Assembly: GCA_015698045.1 (NCBI GenBank)
Contig: BLAL01000246.1
Coordinates: forward strand, 930,001 to 994,000
DNA: 64,000 nt
Direction: 5' to 3'
From: Rhizophagus clarus
Taxonomy: Eukaryota > Glomeromycota > Glomeromycetes > Glomerales > Glomeraceae
Both the position numbers and the translations under genes were made by a program. Numbering within the stretch: position 1 is the stretch's first letter; every line of letters starts with the position of its first letter. Below the pieces are notes generated by a model that did not search any database, was not told the DNA's origin, and saw nothing but the letters and a program-made list of their open reading frames with translations. Below are positions 51,002 to 62,649 of the stretch, one piece after another.

Positions 51002-53336
51002 TTATAATTGATCAATTTCACCAAATAAGCCATCATCAGATAAGCCATCATTATAATCTGATTTGTATTCCTCACCATTAGCCTCCATACATTCATGTTC
51101 ATTTATTTGGCTATGGCATTCTATTATCTGTGGTTGTAATTTTGCAACTTTATGGCCAAAAGGAAGTTTTACAAATACGGTTTCCTTATTCTCAATATAT
51201 TTTTTTAGATAGTCAGCAAGTTCTATGCATTTTATGTGCCTATTCACTTCATCATTATATTTGATCCATTCATTTAGCTTATCTATGGCATCACCAAATT
51301 TGACGAGATATAGGTTATCTCTTCTTATAATCTTATCAAATTCTTCCAATTCGGCTAAGAGGATATCCCAGTTATAGGGGTCATCTTCGTCTATATATTT
51401 AGCCTAGCATTCTTTGGCTGTAGAATATAGCTCATCTATCATTTCATCACGAGAATTCTTGTACCAAGACTTTATGTAGTCATATTTATGTCTATTTATC
51501 CATTCCCAATATTTGGTGGTATTCATTTTAGGTATGGGATCTGGATCAACTTTTTGAACTGGCTTTGATACTTCTTGTGATATAGACGGTTCAGCTAATA
51601 TAGAAGGACCAGGTATTCTGTATGGTTTTGGCTCTATCTCTGGTTCTTGCTCTACCTCAGGTTCTTGCTCTGACTTAGCCGAAGGTGGTATAAGAGTATT
51701 TAGTTCTATTATGAAGTTATCTATTAGGTTTTCAACAGATTCTGAAGCAACGGGTTGGTCTTCTGTCTCCTCTTATTCTAACTGAGAATCCATTACTTCC
51801 TCCTGCTCACAAACAGAATTAGGAAGTCTTTCAGGTGGAATCTCTATAAGAACTTCAGATTCTTTATAACCTTCAGGTATTTCAATATTTTCAGCTTCAT
51901 CTATCATATTCTTTTTCATAAATATGGTATAAAGATCAGTATATATAGTAGAATACCAATGAAGTTTTTTATTAGCTTTTCGGTCTTCAACTCTTTTTTG
52001 TTTAGCTTTTATTCTAAGCTCTCCTAATGCACGACTAAATTCCTGTACAGTTGGAGGCTTTTTATTAGAACTGGCATATGTAGCAAACCAAGCTTTAAAA
52101 TCGTGATATAATACAGATGAGGATTCATTTAGATCTCTATTCTGGATTATATATTTTTCTTTAATAAATTTATGAACTTTATTATTATCCCTATTTATCA
52201 TCATTAGTTTGGTTTGTGTCATAGGGATCTTACGTTCATCAAAATCTGAATTAAGCTTTACGTATTCTAATGCATAAGAATAAAAGGCTTTACCAACTTC
52301 TGAATCTTTTATAGCCGAATCTAATGGAGCATAATAGTGATCCATACCAATACCATTATTAACATACTTTTCTGAAATATCTGGAATAAAATATCTTCTA
52401 TCATTTCTATCTAGCCGAATAGTCTTGCTATTATTATTGTTAATGATTTGATTCGTAATATTGGTAATAGGATAAGGTGTCCTATACTTTTCTTCTATCA
52501 TTAAAGTATCACTATCTATAAAGTCTTTAAGGCGATTTGCAAAAAGTAATCCAGTCTGTGGATTTGGAATTAGATATTTCTTCTAAAATTAATAAGCACT
52601 TACCTTCTAGCTCTTTATTAAACTGCCCAGTGATGATTCGTTCATTTGCAGTTTTTATAGTAATTTTTGGGCCAAGAACTCTTTCACGAAGAAACCATGT
52701 AAGCATTGTTTTACCTGTTCCTGGACCTGAGTATAAAAACATTGTTTTTTACATCTTTTGACCAATAGCAATACGCATGACCAGATTTTTCATATAGTAA
52801 GCTTGCCTTTTATCTGATGAATAAAGCACTTCTTCTATATGATTGATAATTAGCTTTACCTGATTACGAATTTCTTGATTAAATTCATGAAATGGAGGTG
52901 GATTAGGATGAAGAAAGCCATCAAATTCATTGATATGGTATCCACCATCTGTATCATGATATATTTTAGGCTGAAATTGGTTCACTTGAGAAATAAAGAA
53001 TGGGGTATTTCTAAAGAACCAAGCCTGAATATTAAATGTATCAACTACCTTTCCTTCATTATCTTTGAATTGTACAGTATCACTTTGGATAAAAGAATCT
53101 TCAGCAACTTTTTGAAAATAATGCTTGAAAACTTGATTTTTTGGAAACCACTTATATACACTTATATCACCACGTGCAAAGTAACTTATCAGATACTCTT
53201 TAGCAGGTGTAAGCTCTTGAAAAGACTTAGCTGAATATAAGTACTTTCTAAGAGTTTTGCTACTAAATTCTCGAGTAGGTGTGACTAAGAAGAATTGATC
53301 ACGAGACGCTTTGTGTGATTGGCTTTGGTTACTCAT
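51002..53336 (-). pseudogene. Superfamily 3 helicase (primase-helicase-like) with long C-terminal extension, broken
   Basis: ATG 53336 opens a frame of about 778 codons to TAA 51002, interrupted by TAA 52751-52749, a one-base insertion in a T5 run near 52540, TAA at 51773 and TAG near 51403. N-terminal part: VYKWFPKNQVFKHYFQKVAE and FNIQAWFFRNTPFFI. Then Walker A SGPGTGKTML, Walker B CLLILEEI, and the motif C region TNQIINNNNSKTIRLDRNDR followed by RYFIPDI, which is diagnostic for SF3 helicases of virophages and Polinton-like viruses. The C-terminal 250 residues are Pro/Glu-rich (EVEQEPEIEPKPYRIPGPSI) and end in a helical region. It would unwind DNA for the neighbouring polymerase. Start chosen because upstream is non-coding and the next element-like repeats begin at 53400. 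Confidence 0.75.
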
Positions 53337-54110
53337 TGTTAGTTAGATACTTTAGTAAAAGCTTTGTTTAATTTATTTTTTTAGATACCTATATATTGAC
53401 TATGTTTAATTACAATTTTTTTGGTATATTTGTATGCTATTGGAAGGCGCAGTCTTAGGACAATAGGTCATCTGGTATGAGAACTGATGATCTGTATATA
53501 TAGGAGATCAGACCAGGATCATCAACCTAAGAGAGATGTTATATATACCAAATATTTTGGTCTAAAGAGCGGGTATTGCTCTTAGGACCAAATTAGGACT
53601 ACTTTTTAGACCAGAAAAATAGTGAAATTGGCATTCTGAAGGCTTTAGAAATGTAAAATCGATACTTTTAGATCTGGTCCTTTGGTCTGAGAAATTTTTC
53701 CAAAAAGTTTTATATATATAGCGTTATATATGTATATGGTGTCTGGAGTTGGATAATATTTTTGGGAATTGTCTTTAGACCATTAGACCACACTGATGTT
53801 GTATATGATTTTGCCTTTATTTCGCTGATTTAATGGTAATTTGATATGTTTTCTGGTCTGAGGACTGGTCTGAGGATGGTCTGAGGAGTATATATACGAG
53901 TTCAGACCAGGGGATATGGTATTTATTTATGGTATTGTTAGAGACGCACCGTAAAGGCGCTGGGAGGTTAACTGGATAGGAGATCTGGTATGGATCCAAA
54001 CGGAGTTGAGATGTATACTGGGGCTTGACCCAGGTGACCAGAGGTGAACCCCGATAACTATAAGTCCCCAATATGTACCTGATAGAATTAATTTTGACCA
54101 GTGTTATTGA
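53337..54110. repeat. GGTCTGA-repeat region with a possible tRNA-like segment
   Basis: 53440-53940 has many TGGTCTGAGGA / AGACCAG words, some inverted, of the kind seen near element ends. On the minus strand about 54080-53990 reads GGGGACTTATAGTTATCGGG, then CTGGGTCAAGCCCCAG, which looks like an A-box and B-box (GGTCAAGCC) of a tRNA-derived sequence. It could be a SINE or an old tRNA relic. No cloverleaf was confirmed. 54110-54250 is unassigned. Confidence 0.3.
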
Positions 54111-54256
54111 GTAATTCGATGCTGATTACTTCTGAACTTGAGTTGATAATATCGTTTATTTGTGTTTTAGTTATCAATCAACACATTAGTTCAGGTTCAA
54201 TTTGGCGGTGGCTATTAGGCAACAATTCTAATAAATATTTTATTATTAATCTTTGC

Positions 54257-56608
54257 TTAATGGAATAATATAATTCGAAAAATCGACACAGCAAATGAAT
54301 TTAAATTTGAATTACCTAATACGCCATTCATTTGTTTAAAGCTAAAGTACCAGAATGAATACAGGGGTCTGTAATCGTAAGAGCACTCACATAGATGTAA
54401 TGATAGGTAGAGGTTTGGCATTATTTTTCCTTTGCCATAATGCTCTTCGATCAATTTAATTATCTTTACTAAAAGTTCATAGGCTTCTTTCATATCATTA
54501 ATCTCCATAATTCGTCTAACCAAAATCGTACAAATTCTTACAAAATACGTAAGAATTTTGCGATCTTTATTTGGAAGATGATTCCATACACAACAGTGGC
54601 GTATATTAGGAAAAAGTTGCGCCATTGGTCAGCAATAAAGTTAGAAAAACCTTCACCGCAATGGATTTTACCAGGAATTCGTCCCAAATCTAATGGTAGC
54701 TTAAATTCGCTCATTTTCTTTTGAATTGATTGAAGAGCTTTTTCTGTTAATACATCTTTATCAATCCATATTCGTTTTGTTATCTATTTTGCGATTTCTA
54801 GAAAAAGGCAGTGCATCAGATTTATAATAACAAACTGAATCAGATCAAAATACGAGAGTCTTAATATTTCAGACCACCTTACGCCATTCACCTTAACGAA
54901 TCTTTCTCTTTCTGCGTTAGATTTGCATTGTCACCATTCCAAAGCCTTTTGACGATACTCTACTGGATCTTTCATGATAAACCAGTCGCTCATATCTGCC
55001 ATGCCACCAAAATTGTGATTATTGGCCCTTTTTTCGCATCGATGACATAATGCGTGAGCAGAGATATGCCTGCATAATTTTCAAGCTCCAGAAATATTGC
55101 ACGAAGCTATTATTAATGCAGCTCAAATATCTTTGCCATTTGGACATTCATTAGTGCGATTAAGATTCACGCCTTCCCAAAGTGACTCTAATTCTATTAT
55201 TATTGGCGAAAGATAATGATTAACTTTATGCAATTTAATCTCATCGGGCCTTGGTAATATGCTGAGTATAAGCACATTTTCAGGCTTAAATCAAACATCC
55301 CAAGGTAGATTGCATATTACTGCGTATATTACACTTGTACTGTAAATCATTCCTTCGTAAAACTAGAACCAATCCAAATTCATCATTAATCCTAGATGAG
55401 CATCAGCCTTGTCTGGTCAGAAAAAGTTATTTGACCCTTGTTCAGACGATTCCTTAAGATTTTTCTATATTTGGCCATTATAAATATCTAATAGAACATT
55501 GTCAATTATTGAACGACGTGTCCAATACCGCAGTAATTCTTCAAATCCTGGCCGCTTGAATATACTAAAAAGCTGCTGTTGTATACTCGAGACTGGATAA
55601 ATTAATTCAGGAACAATTGATATACTATTATTTAAAGAAATTTTCTTCCCTAAAGGAGTACGACATTATTTTAATCTCTTTGTAGCCAAATTTGGAAATT
55701 CAACATGGCTGCATTTCATAACGGTATTATTATCTTTTGATATTATCTCCTCTTTTTTGTATAATTTGTGGCATTTTTGGCAGGCTGCAAACTGCGTAAA
55801 TCGATCAAAAAGTCCTAACTTTTTTCTTAGCATGTATAATGAATTTGGGAATGATTCGTAATTGATATTTTTACATACTTTCAATATTATTTTAATAAAT
55901 TGTATTAATTCTTCAATTGCGGTATTTGGTATGTTATGACTCGACCTGAACTTCATAATCCATATCAAAATCCCTTTAATTAATTCATCTGTTGGTAATT
56001 CTGAAATATTTGGTGTGTCTGAAATATCCGGTATGTTGAACATAGGATGAGAGTAATTCTCAAAATTATCTAAAAAATCGTTATCTTCATCATTAGAAGA
56101 ATCTTCTTGTGTCGAAGATTCACTAGTGTAGATATCATTCATGTCATATTCAGCTGGCACATTATAAGAGGAATCTTCAGCGACTAGCTCAACTTCAGTG
56201 ATACGACAAAATGTGCCTGGTTTTGCCCTTTTTTTTGCATGGAAGAAATATATATTTCTGTTCCTCATACGTATTATTATCAGAATGTGTATCAATAGAC
56301 ATTATCGTATCTTGTGGTTCTGCTAATGATATTGTCAAATCAATCAGTTCTACTAACTCTTGAAACGTTAGAGCCTTATCGCGATTTAATGGTTCCAAAG
56401 AAGTCATTTACTCATTCATTTGCTCATGTTCCTCCTTCGTACACGAATTGACCATTTTCCCATTACAATGGCTGCAAAAGCACAGAACCTTCTCTCTTGA
56501 TTTTCTGATTGTAAATTCAGTAGATGTTTGTTCAGAGGTCGATGAACTAGGATTATTATATTCGTCTATGATATTAGCAGCAATGCGTTTTCTTTTCCCT
56601 TTTTTCAT
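54257..56608 (-). pseudogene. tnp2-type transposase (CACTA/Plavaka group), heavily decayed
   Basis: Fragments in order on the minus strand: 56608-56408 (CFCSHCNGKMV, a CxxC finger), 56407-56195, 56295-55666 (FAACQKCHKLYKKEEI and MKCSHVEFPNLA), then in broken frames VICNLPWDV*FKPENVLILS, LHKVNHYLSPIIIELESLWE, HALCHRCEKRANNHNFGGM, LPLDLGRIPGKIHCGEG, and finally 54625-54257 (LPNKDRKILTYFVRICTILV, NLYLSLHLCECSYDYRPLYS, FWYFSFKQMNGVLGN). These are the conserved boxes of tnp2 transposases, including the first Asp region (LGLMMNLDWF). More than nine stops and several frameshifts separate them. It would have moved elements with CACTA-like ends such as those at 34739 and 62938. Confidence 0.75.
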
Positions 56609-56702
56609 TTTTTGATAAAAGTCAGATACGATAAAGTTGTAATATGATTTTTACGTTGAATAAAGTTATAATATACTTTGTTATATTTAATTAATAGTGA
56701 TT
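56609..56702. other. Upstream region of the tnp2 pseudogene
   Basis: AT-rich, no feature that I can name. Confidence 0.3.
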
Positions 56703-56975
56703 TTTTATTAATATCAAATTTTTAGTGATGTCAAATTTTTAGTGATATTGTGGTTTTTTTATTAATATCAAATTTTTAGTGATGTCAAATTTTTAGTGAT
56801 ATTGTGGTTTTTTTATTAATATCAAATTTTTAGTGATGTCGAATTTTTAGTGATATTTTGGTTTTTTTATTAATATCAAATTTTTAGTGATATCAAATTT
56901 TTAGTGATATTTTGGTTTTTTTATTAATATCAAATTTTTAGTGATGTCAAATTTTTAGTGATATTGTGATTATAT
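56703..56975. repeat. Tandem repeat of about 54 bp, five copies
   Basis: Unit TTTATTAATATCAAATTTTT followed by AGTGATGTCAAATTTTTAG and TGATATTGTGG. Copies start near 56703, 56757, 56811, 56865 and 56919. Low complexity, no coding value. Confidence 0.85.
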
Positions 56976-57119
56976 TCTGTTTTAAAATGATATTGATGGT
57001 ATAATTAACAAAATAGACAAATTCGAATACGAAAAATTAAACGTAAGAAGTTGAATAGAAAATTAAATGAAAACTAAAATTTAAAAAATAAAATATATAC
57101 CATACCACGCACTCAATGC

Positions 57120-57182
57120 GATTAACTGTTCAATTAATTGAAAGTCTAGTTTGATGCAAAAGTTTAAGTCTAATCTGATCAT
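57120..57182. repeat. AAAGTCTAATTTGATG repeats flanking the next element
   Basis: GAAAGTCTAGTTTGATGC and AAGTCTAATCTGATC; further copies at 59570-59730 on the other side of the inserted element, so the insertion went into a small repeat field. Confidence 0.55.
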
Positions 57183-57189
57183 TAACAGC

Positions 57190-59556
57190 TAAGGTTCTGC
57201 ACAGATTGAATCAGATCAGATTTTACCAGATTTAAATCTGATCTGACAGATCTGGATCTAACAATTTTAAATCTGGATCTGTAATTCGGATATATATTTG
57301 AAATTTGAATCTGATCCGCAGACCTAAATTTAAAATCCAGATCTGATTTGAGTTTGATCTGAATCCGATCTGAATCTGACCAAATTCAGATTTAGATAAC
57401 AATAAAAAAAAACGATTTTACGCTTTTTTAAAATCGTTAACAGTTAATAAAAAAATGATTCTACATTTTTTTTTAAAAATCGTTTTAATAAAAGAATGAT
57501 TTTTAACGTATTTTTTAAAAATCGTTTTAATAAAAAAATGATTTTTAACAGTTTTTTTTAAAATCATTTTATTAAAAAACGATTTTTAACAGTTTTTTTA
57601 ATAAAAAAACAATTTTACGCTTTTTTAAAATCGTTTAATAAAAAAAATGATTTTACAGTTTTTTTTAAAATCATTTTAATAAAAGAACGACTTTAACAGT
57701 TCTTTTTAAAATCGTTTTAATAAAAAAACGATTTTTAACAGTTTTTTTTAAAATTGTTTTTTAAAATCGTTTAATAAAAAAAAAATGATTTTACGTCATT
57801 TTTTAAAATCGTTTTAATGAAAGAACGACTTTAACAGTTCTTTTTAAAATTGTTTTAATAAAAAACAATTTTAACAGTTTTTTTAGAATCGTTTAATAAA
57901 AAAAAATGATTTATATTTTTATTTAAATCGTTTTAATGAAAGAACAATTTTAACAGTTTTTTAAAATCATTTAATAAAAAAAACTGATTTTACATTTTTT
58001 TAAAATTGTTTTAAATAAAAAAAATGATTTACATTTTTTAAAAAAATCGTTTTAGTATAAAAACAGTTTTTAACGTTTTTTTTTAAAAAAAATTGTTTAA
58101 TAAAAAACAATTTTAACTTTTAAAAAAAATTGTTTAATAAAAAAATGATTTTTAACATTTTTTTTAAAATCGTTTTAATAAAAAAAACGATTTTACGCTT
58201 TTTAAAATTGTTTACCAAAAAAAATGATTTTACTTTTTTTTTAAAATCAGTTTAATAAAAAAACAATTTTTATTGGTTTTTTTTAAAATTGGTTTAATAA
58301 AAAAATGATTTTTATTAGTTTTTTTTAAAATCGGTTTAATAAAAAAATGATTTTTATTGATTTTTTTTAAAATCGGTTTAATAAAAAAACGATTTTACGC
58401 TCTTTTAAAATTGTTTAATAAAAAAAAAATGATTTTACGTTTTTTTTAAAATCGTTTTAATGAAAGAACGATTTTAACGGTTCTTTTTAAAATCGTTTTA
58501 ATAAAAAAATGATTTCAACAGTTTTTTAGAATCGTTTAATAAAAAAAATGATTTTACATTTTTTTTCAAAATCGTTTTAATGAAAGTATGTATTTTTTAA
58601 AAAAATCGTTTTAATAAAAAATGATTTTACATTTTTTTAAAATTGTTTAATAAAAAAAATGATTTACATTTTTATTTAAAACGTTTTAATGAAAGAATGA
58701 TTTTAACAGTTTTTTAAAAATCATTTAATAAAAAACAATTTTAACTTTTTTTTAAAAAAATTGTTTAATAAAAAAATGATTTTTAACTGTTTTTTTAAAA
58801 TCGTTTTAATAAAAAAAAATGATTTTACGCTTTTTAAAATCGTTTAACAAATAAAAATGACTTTACTTTTTTTTTAAAATCATTTTAATAAAAAAAATGA
58901 TTTCAACGTTTCTTTTAAAAATCGTTTTAATAAATAAAAAATAATTTTAACAGGTTTTTCCTAAATCGTTTAATAAAATAAAATGATTTAACATTTTTTC
59001 TAAATCATTTATTTAAAAAATAATTTAACGTTTTTTCCATTAATAAACGGTGTTATTCAAAAAAAATGCCGATTTCAGCATTTTTTTTCATAAAGTAATG
59101 TGAAAGACTGCCGTTTTGGCGTGTTTAATAGGTCGTGGTTCTGTTCTGGCATTTTTTTTGAAATTTTATAAATAAAAATGCGGAATCGCCTGTTTTGATG
59201 TTTGTTTTTTGCAACTTGGTATGTAAAAAATGCTGGAACCATCTGTTCTGGCATTTCTTTTACAACTTCATATATATAAAATGCCGGAATTATCTGTTTC
59301 AGCGTTTTCTTTTGCAATTTTATAAACAAAAACGCCTGAATTAACAGATCTTATGATCCGATCTGGATCTGGTGGATCTGATCTGGATTCAATTCGACAG
59401 ATTCAGATTATACAATTTCAAATCTGAATCTGAACTTCAGATTCAAATTTGAAATTCGAATCCAATCTATGGATTATAATACTATAATTTGATCCGGATC
59501 TGACTGGATCAGATTTGGATCAGATCTAATCAGATCAGATTTTTTGTGGAACCCTA
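57190..59556. mobile_element. 2,367-bp non-autonomous hAT-like element with a hairpin-array core
   Basis: Left end TAAGGTTCTGCACAGATTGA at 57190; right end inverted TAGGGTTCCACAAAAAATCT ending at 59556. The 8-bp flanks TTAACAGC (57182-57189) and TTAATGGC (59557-59564) agree at 6 of 8 positions, a decayed target duplication. About 200 bp at each end is rich in CAGATCTGGATC/GATCAGATC words. The core (57400-59050) alternates AAAACGATTTTAACAGTTTT-like arms with TTTTAAAATCGTTTTAATAA, so adjacent arms pair. 59050-59340 has TGCCGGAATCATCTGTTTTGGC-like repeats. The design matches the element at 36237. Confidence 0.65.
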
Positions 59557-59564
59557 TTAATGGC

Positions 59565-59840
59565 TAATGATTGAAAGTCTAATTTGATATGTTTAATATA
59601 TGTTTAATTAATTAAAAGTCTAATTTGATGCAAAAGTTTAAGTCTAATTTAATCACGCCTATTGAAAGTCTAATTTTATATAAATATTTGTGATCGTTAA
59701 TTGTTAAAAGTCTAATTTGATAGTAAAGAAATAGATATAAATAGTGGTCCAATTTCCTCGTTCTATACAAAAAATCACCCTTTTTTATTTTTTAAAAAAT
59801 AATAATAAAAAATAAAAATAAGTTTAAAACAATAATAGTT
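59565..59840. repeat. AAAGTCTAATTTGATG repeat field, right part
   Basis: Four or five copies of AAAGTCTAATTTGATGCAAA or shorter versions to 59730. The rest is AT-rich, upstream of the repeat-containing gene. Confidence 0.5.
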
Positions 59841-62490
59841 CATAAGAAACCATCAAAATCAAATGCTTCTTCACCAGATATTGCTGGTTTGTCTACACCA
59901 TCGCCACATACAACATCAACTCCTTCACGAAATATTGCTTCAACACCAACACCAACTAATATCACCGTTTCATCTACATCACGAAATATTGCCACATCAC
60001 AAGCGTCAACACCAACTAATACTACACCACAAAATATTGCCACATCACGAGCGTCAACACTAACTAATACTACACCACAAAATATTGCCACATCACGAGC
60101 GTCAACATCAACTAATACTACACCACAAAATATTGCCACATCACGAGCATCAACACCAACTAATACTACATCACGAAATATTGCCACATCACGAGCATTA
60201 ACACCAACTAATACTACACTACAAAATATTGCCACATCACGAGCGTCAACACCAACTAATACTACACCATAAAATATTGCCACATCACGAGCGTCAATAC
60301 CAACTAATACTACACCACGAAATATTGCCACACCACAAGCGTCAACACCAACTAATACCACCACTTCGTCTACATCACGAAATATTGCCACACCATGAAA
60401 TATTGCCACACCACGAAATATTGCTTCAACACCAACATCACTAAATACTAATACTACAGCTCCCTTTAGACTTGTTATTTCACAAGATATTTTAGCCTCA
60501 TTAAGTCAAACTCAAACTTAATCTCAACGAACTTCTGATATTATTAAAAGATATCCTAATATTAATGTACTGAAAAGTTACCATTCACATCACAAAGAAG
60601 AAGCACCAAGAAATGTTTAACCGAGTAATGAAGAAGCAGGTAAACTGAATTTTTTGTTATATTTTAATATTTATTATATTACATCTGTTCGTTACGATTT
60701 GATACATATCCTTATAATTTAAAATAGGTAATTTAGAGCTAGAAAATTTAAAAAATGAAACCCTTAGACTACAAAACAAATTGAATCAGAAAAAGGTCAA
60801 AGTATCAGAAATGAAATGAAAATAGATAATTTGCAAAACTGTGTTCGTAGGGTCGAGAAGAAGAATTCCTTACTATGGCAGTTTAATGAAATTTTTGGTG
60901 ATGAATCGAACTAATTATGTGAAGAGAATAAAACTCTCCAAGAAGAACTTCAACAGCTCAAGCAACTTCGCACACTTCGAAAGACTATCAATTCTCTGCA
61001 GCAATATTCACTAAAACGCCCCAATAAAAGATTAAAATTGAAAGAGAAATCGCCTGATAAAGTTGCTGCTTCAACTGCAAGAGTAAGAATTTTACAAGAC
61101 TATTTGCAGCCAAATTGTGTTAATGTATATATACAGCTTTTATTATTTCCTCTTATTGTTTAGGATGAAATGAAGAACCTCTTGAAAGGTCAAATACCTG
61201 AAGAATATCAGTTGGATTACGGCAAGACTTTTACAGCAAAGATATACGAAAATTGATACCTGAATTAAAGAGGTTGATGAGTGAACATTATAATCCGTCT
61301 GTAACCCAATTGTCAAACTGGTTACGATCGATTCACAAGTATAAAAGAGATAGATAACGGAAATGACTATCAGGCCAATTAGACAAAGTCGACCGTAGGA
61401 TGCACGTGAATGCACGATTATCTGAAATGAGCAGTATTTTATTTTAATGCACTTCTTTTTAGTCATTTGAAATTAATCTTTATATATTCAACAGAAAAAA
61501 AATAGACGAGTAAAGGTGACAATAAAATTATATGAAAGAAATGACGCCAACATAAAGGAATTTGATAAAGACGAATTATTACCAATACTTGTACAGAATG
61601 ATTGTCATTCCATTGAGCAATCAGATTTTGAAGACGATTCAAGACAGAAATTGCCTAATAATAAGCAGTTCTTGCATGTATACGATCAGTCATGGTATTC
61701 AGACGAGGTATTAAAGTGATTAGGGCAGTAACATATATTAGCTAATATTTTAGGGGGTGGGGGGTAAACGAAAATCTTAGATTACACAATTTTTAAAAAA
61801 TATGATTGGTTGCACATGACCAAGATATCTTACCTGGGGATGGGGAGGTAAGCGCCTATAGTAAAAAAATATTAGCTAATATATGTCACTACCCTTACTG
61901 CTCCTAACCTATTTTAATATTTATTCGATATTTGTTTATCTTTATTTTAATAGTTAAAACAGCTATTACAAGACGTATTAGACCCTGAAGCAGAATATAT
62001 TCAACGTGCAAAAAAGCAACAGGAGTGAATTTATAATGATGATATTTACTTCATGTCTAGTAAACCTCTCGAGAATGCGTCTGAATGGGCGCTCGATAAA
62101 ATGAAAATGTACGAGACAAATGAAACAAATGAAACAATTAGCGTTAGCAAATATGATGACATAGTTGATAATTTGATTCAATCTTACGAGGATCGTATGC
62201 TAATAGAACCAAATTTAACAGAGCCATATTCAGATTTCTTGTTAAATTTAGCGGAAATGAATTCAACTAGACCTAAAGATTTGGATGAGATCGGCAAAAG
62301 TTCGACAACAGTAAGTTGAATTATTTTAATATTTTTACATCGCAAATATCGTTAATTAATTTTGTTTATATCATATATTGTATCATATTAGCAACAAAAA
62401 GTTGAAAAAAAGCGAAAAGGAAAAGGAAGAGCTATAGAAGACGAAGAACTCCATGAAATATTTGATGCAGACGAATATTATTAGTATATT
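59841..62490 (+). pseudogene. Decayed gene with a Ser/Thr/Asn-rich repeat head and coiled-coil body
   Basis: From about 59847 the frame reads KKPSKSNASSPDIAGL and then about nine copies of a 16-residue unit NTTPQNIATSRASTPT (48 bp) to 60390, with stops at about 60268 and 60396. The frame continues to FRLVISQDILASLSQTQT and a conserved-looking DIIKRYPNINVLKSYHSHHK. After an intron near 60640-60727 comes a coiled coil (LELENLKNETLRLQNKLNQK, LQEELQQLKQLRTLRKTINS). Later exon-like pieces are at 61516-61719 (ERNDANIKEFDKDELLPILV), 62053-62319 (NASEWALDKMKMYETNETNE) and 62391-62480 (KKRKGKGRAIEDEELHEIFD). No domain recognised. It may be an accessory protein of the surrounding CACTA-like element, by analogy with TnpA, but this is inference. 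Confidence 0.45.
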
Positions 62491-62649
62491 TTATGTTTAT
62501 TTTTTTGGTTATATAATTATTACTGGATATTTTATATTTTTTTGTACGGTTGATCTTATGCAGGTTGGTTTATATAATTATCTTATATTACTATATACTA
62601 TATACGTCAATATATATAAAATAAATACTTTTTATTTGCTTATAAAATA

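Noticed and set aside
52875-53234. 119-codon plus-strand frame
   Set aside because: Antisense shadow of the helicase.
59840-60409. 189-codon minus-strand frame with VDARDVAIF repeats
   Set aside because: It is the complement of the NIATSRAST repeat; the plus-strand frame continues into further conserved-looking exons, the minus-strand frame does not.
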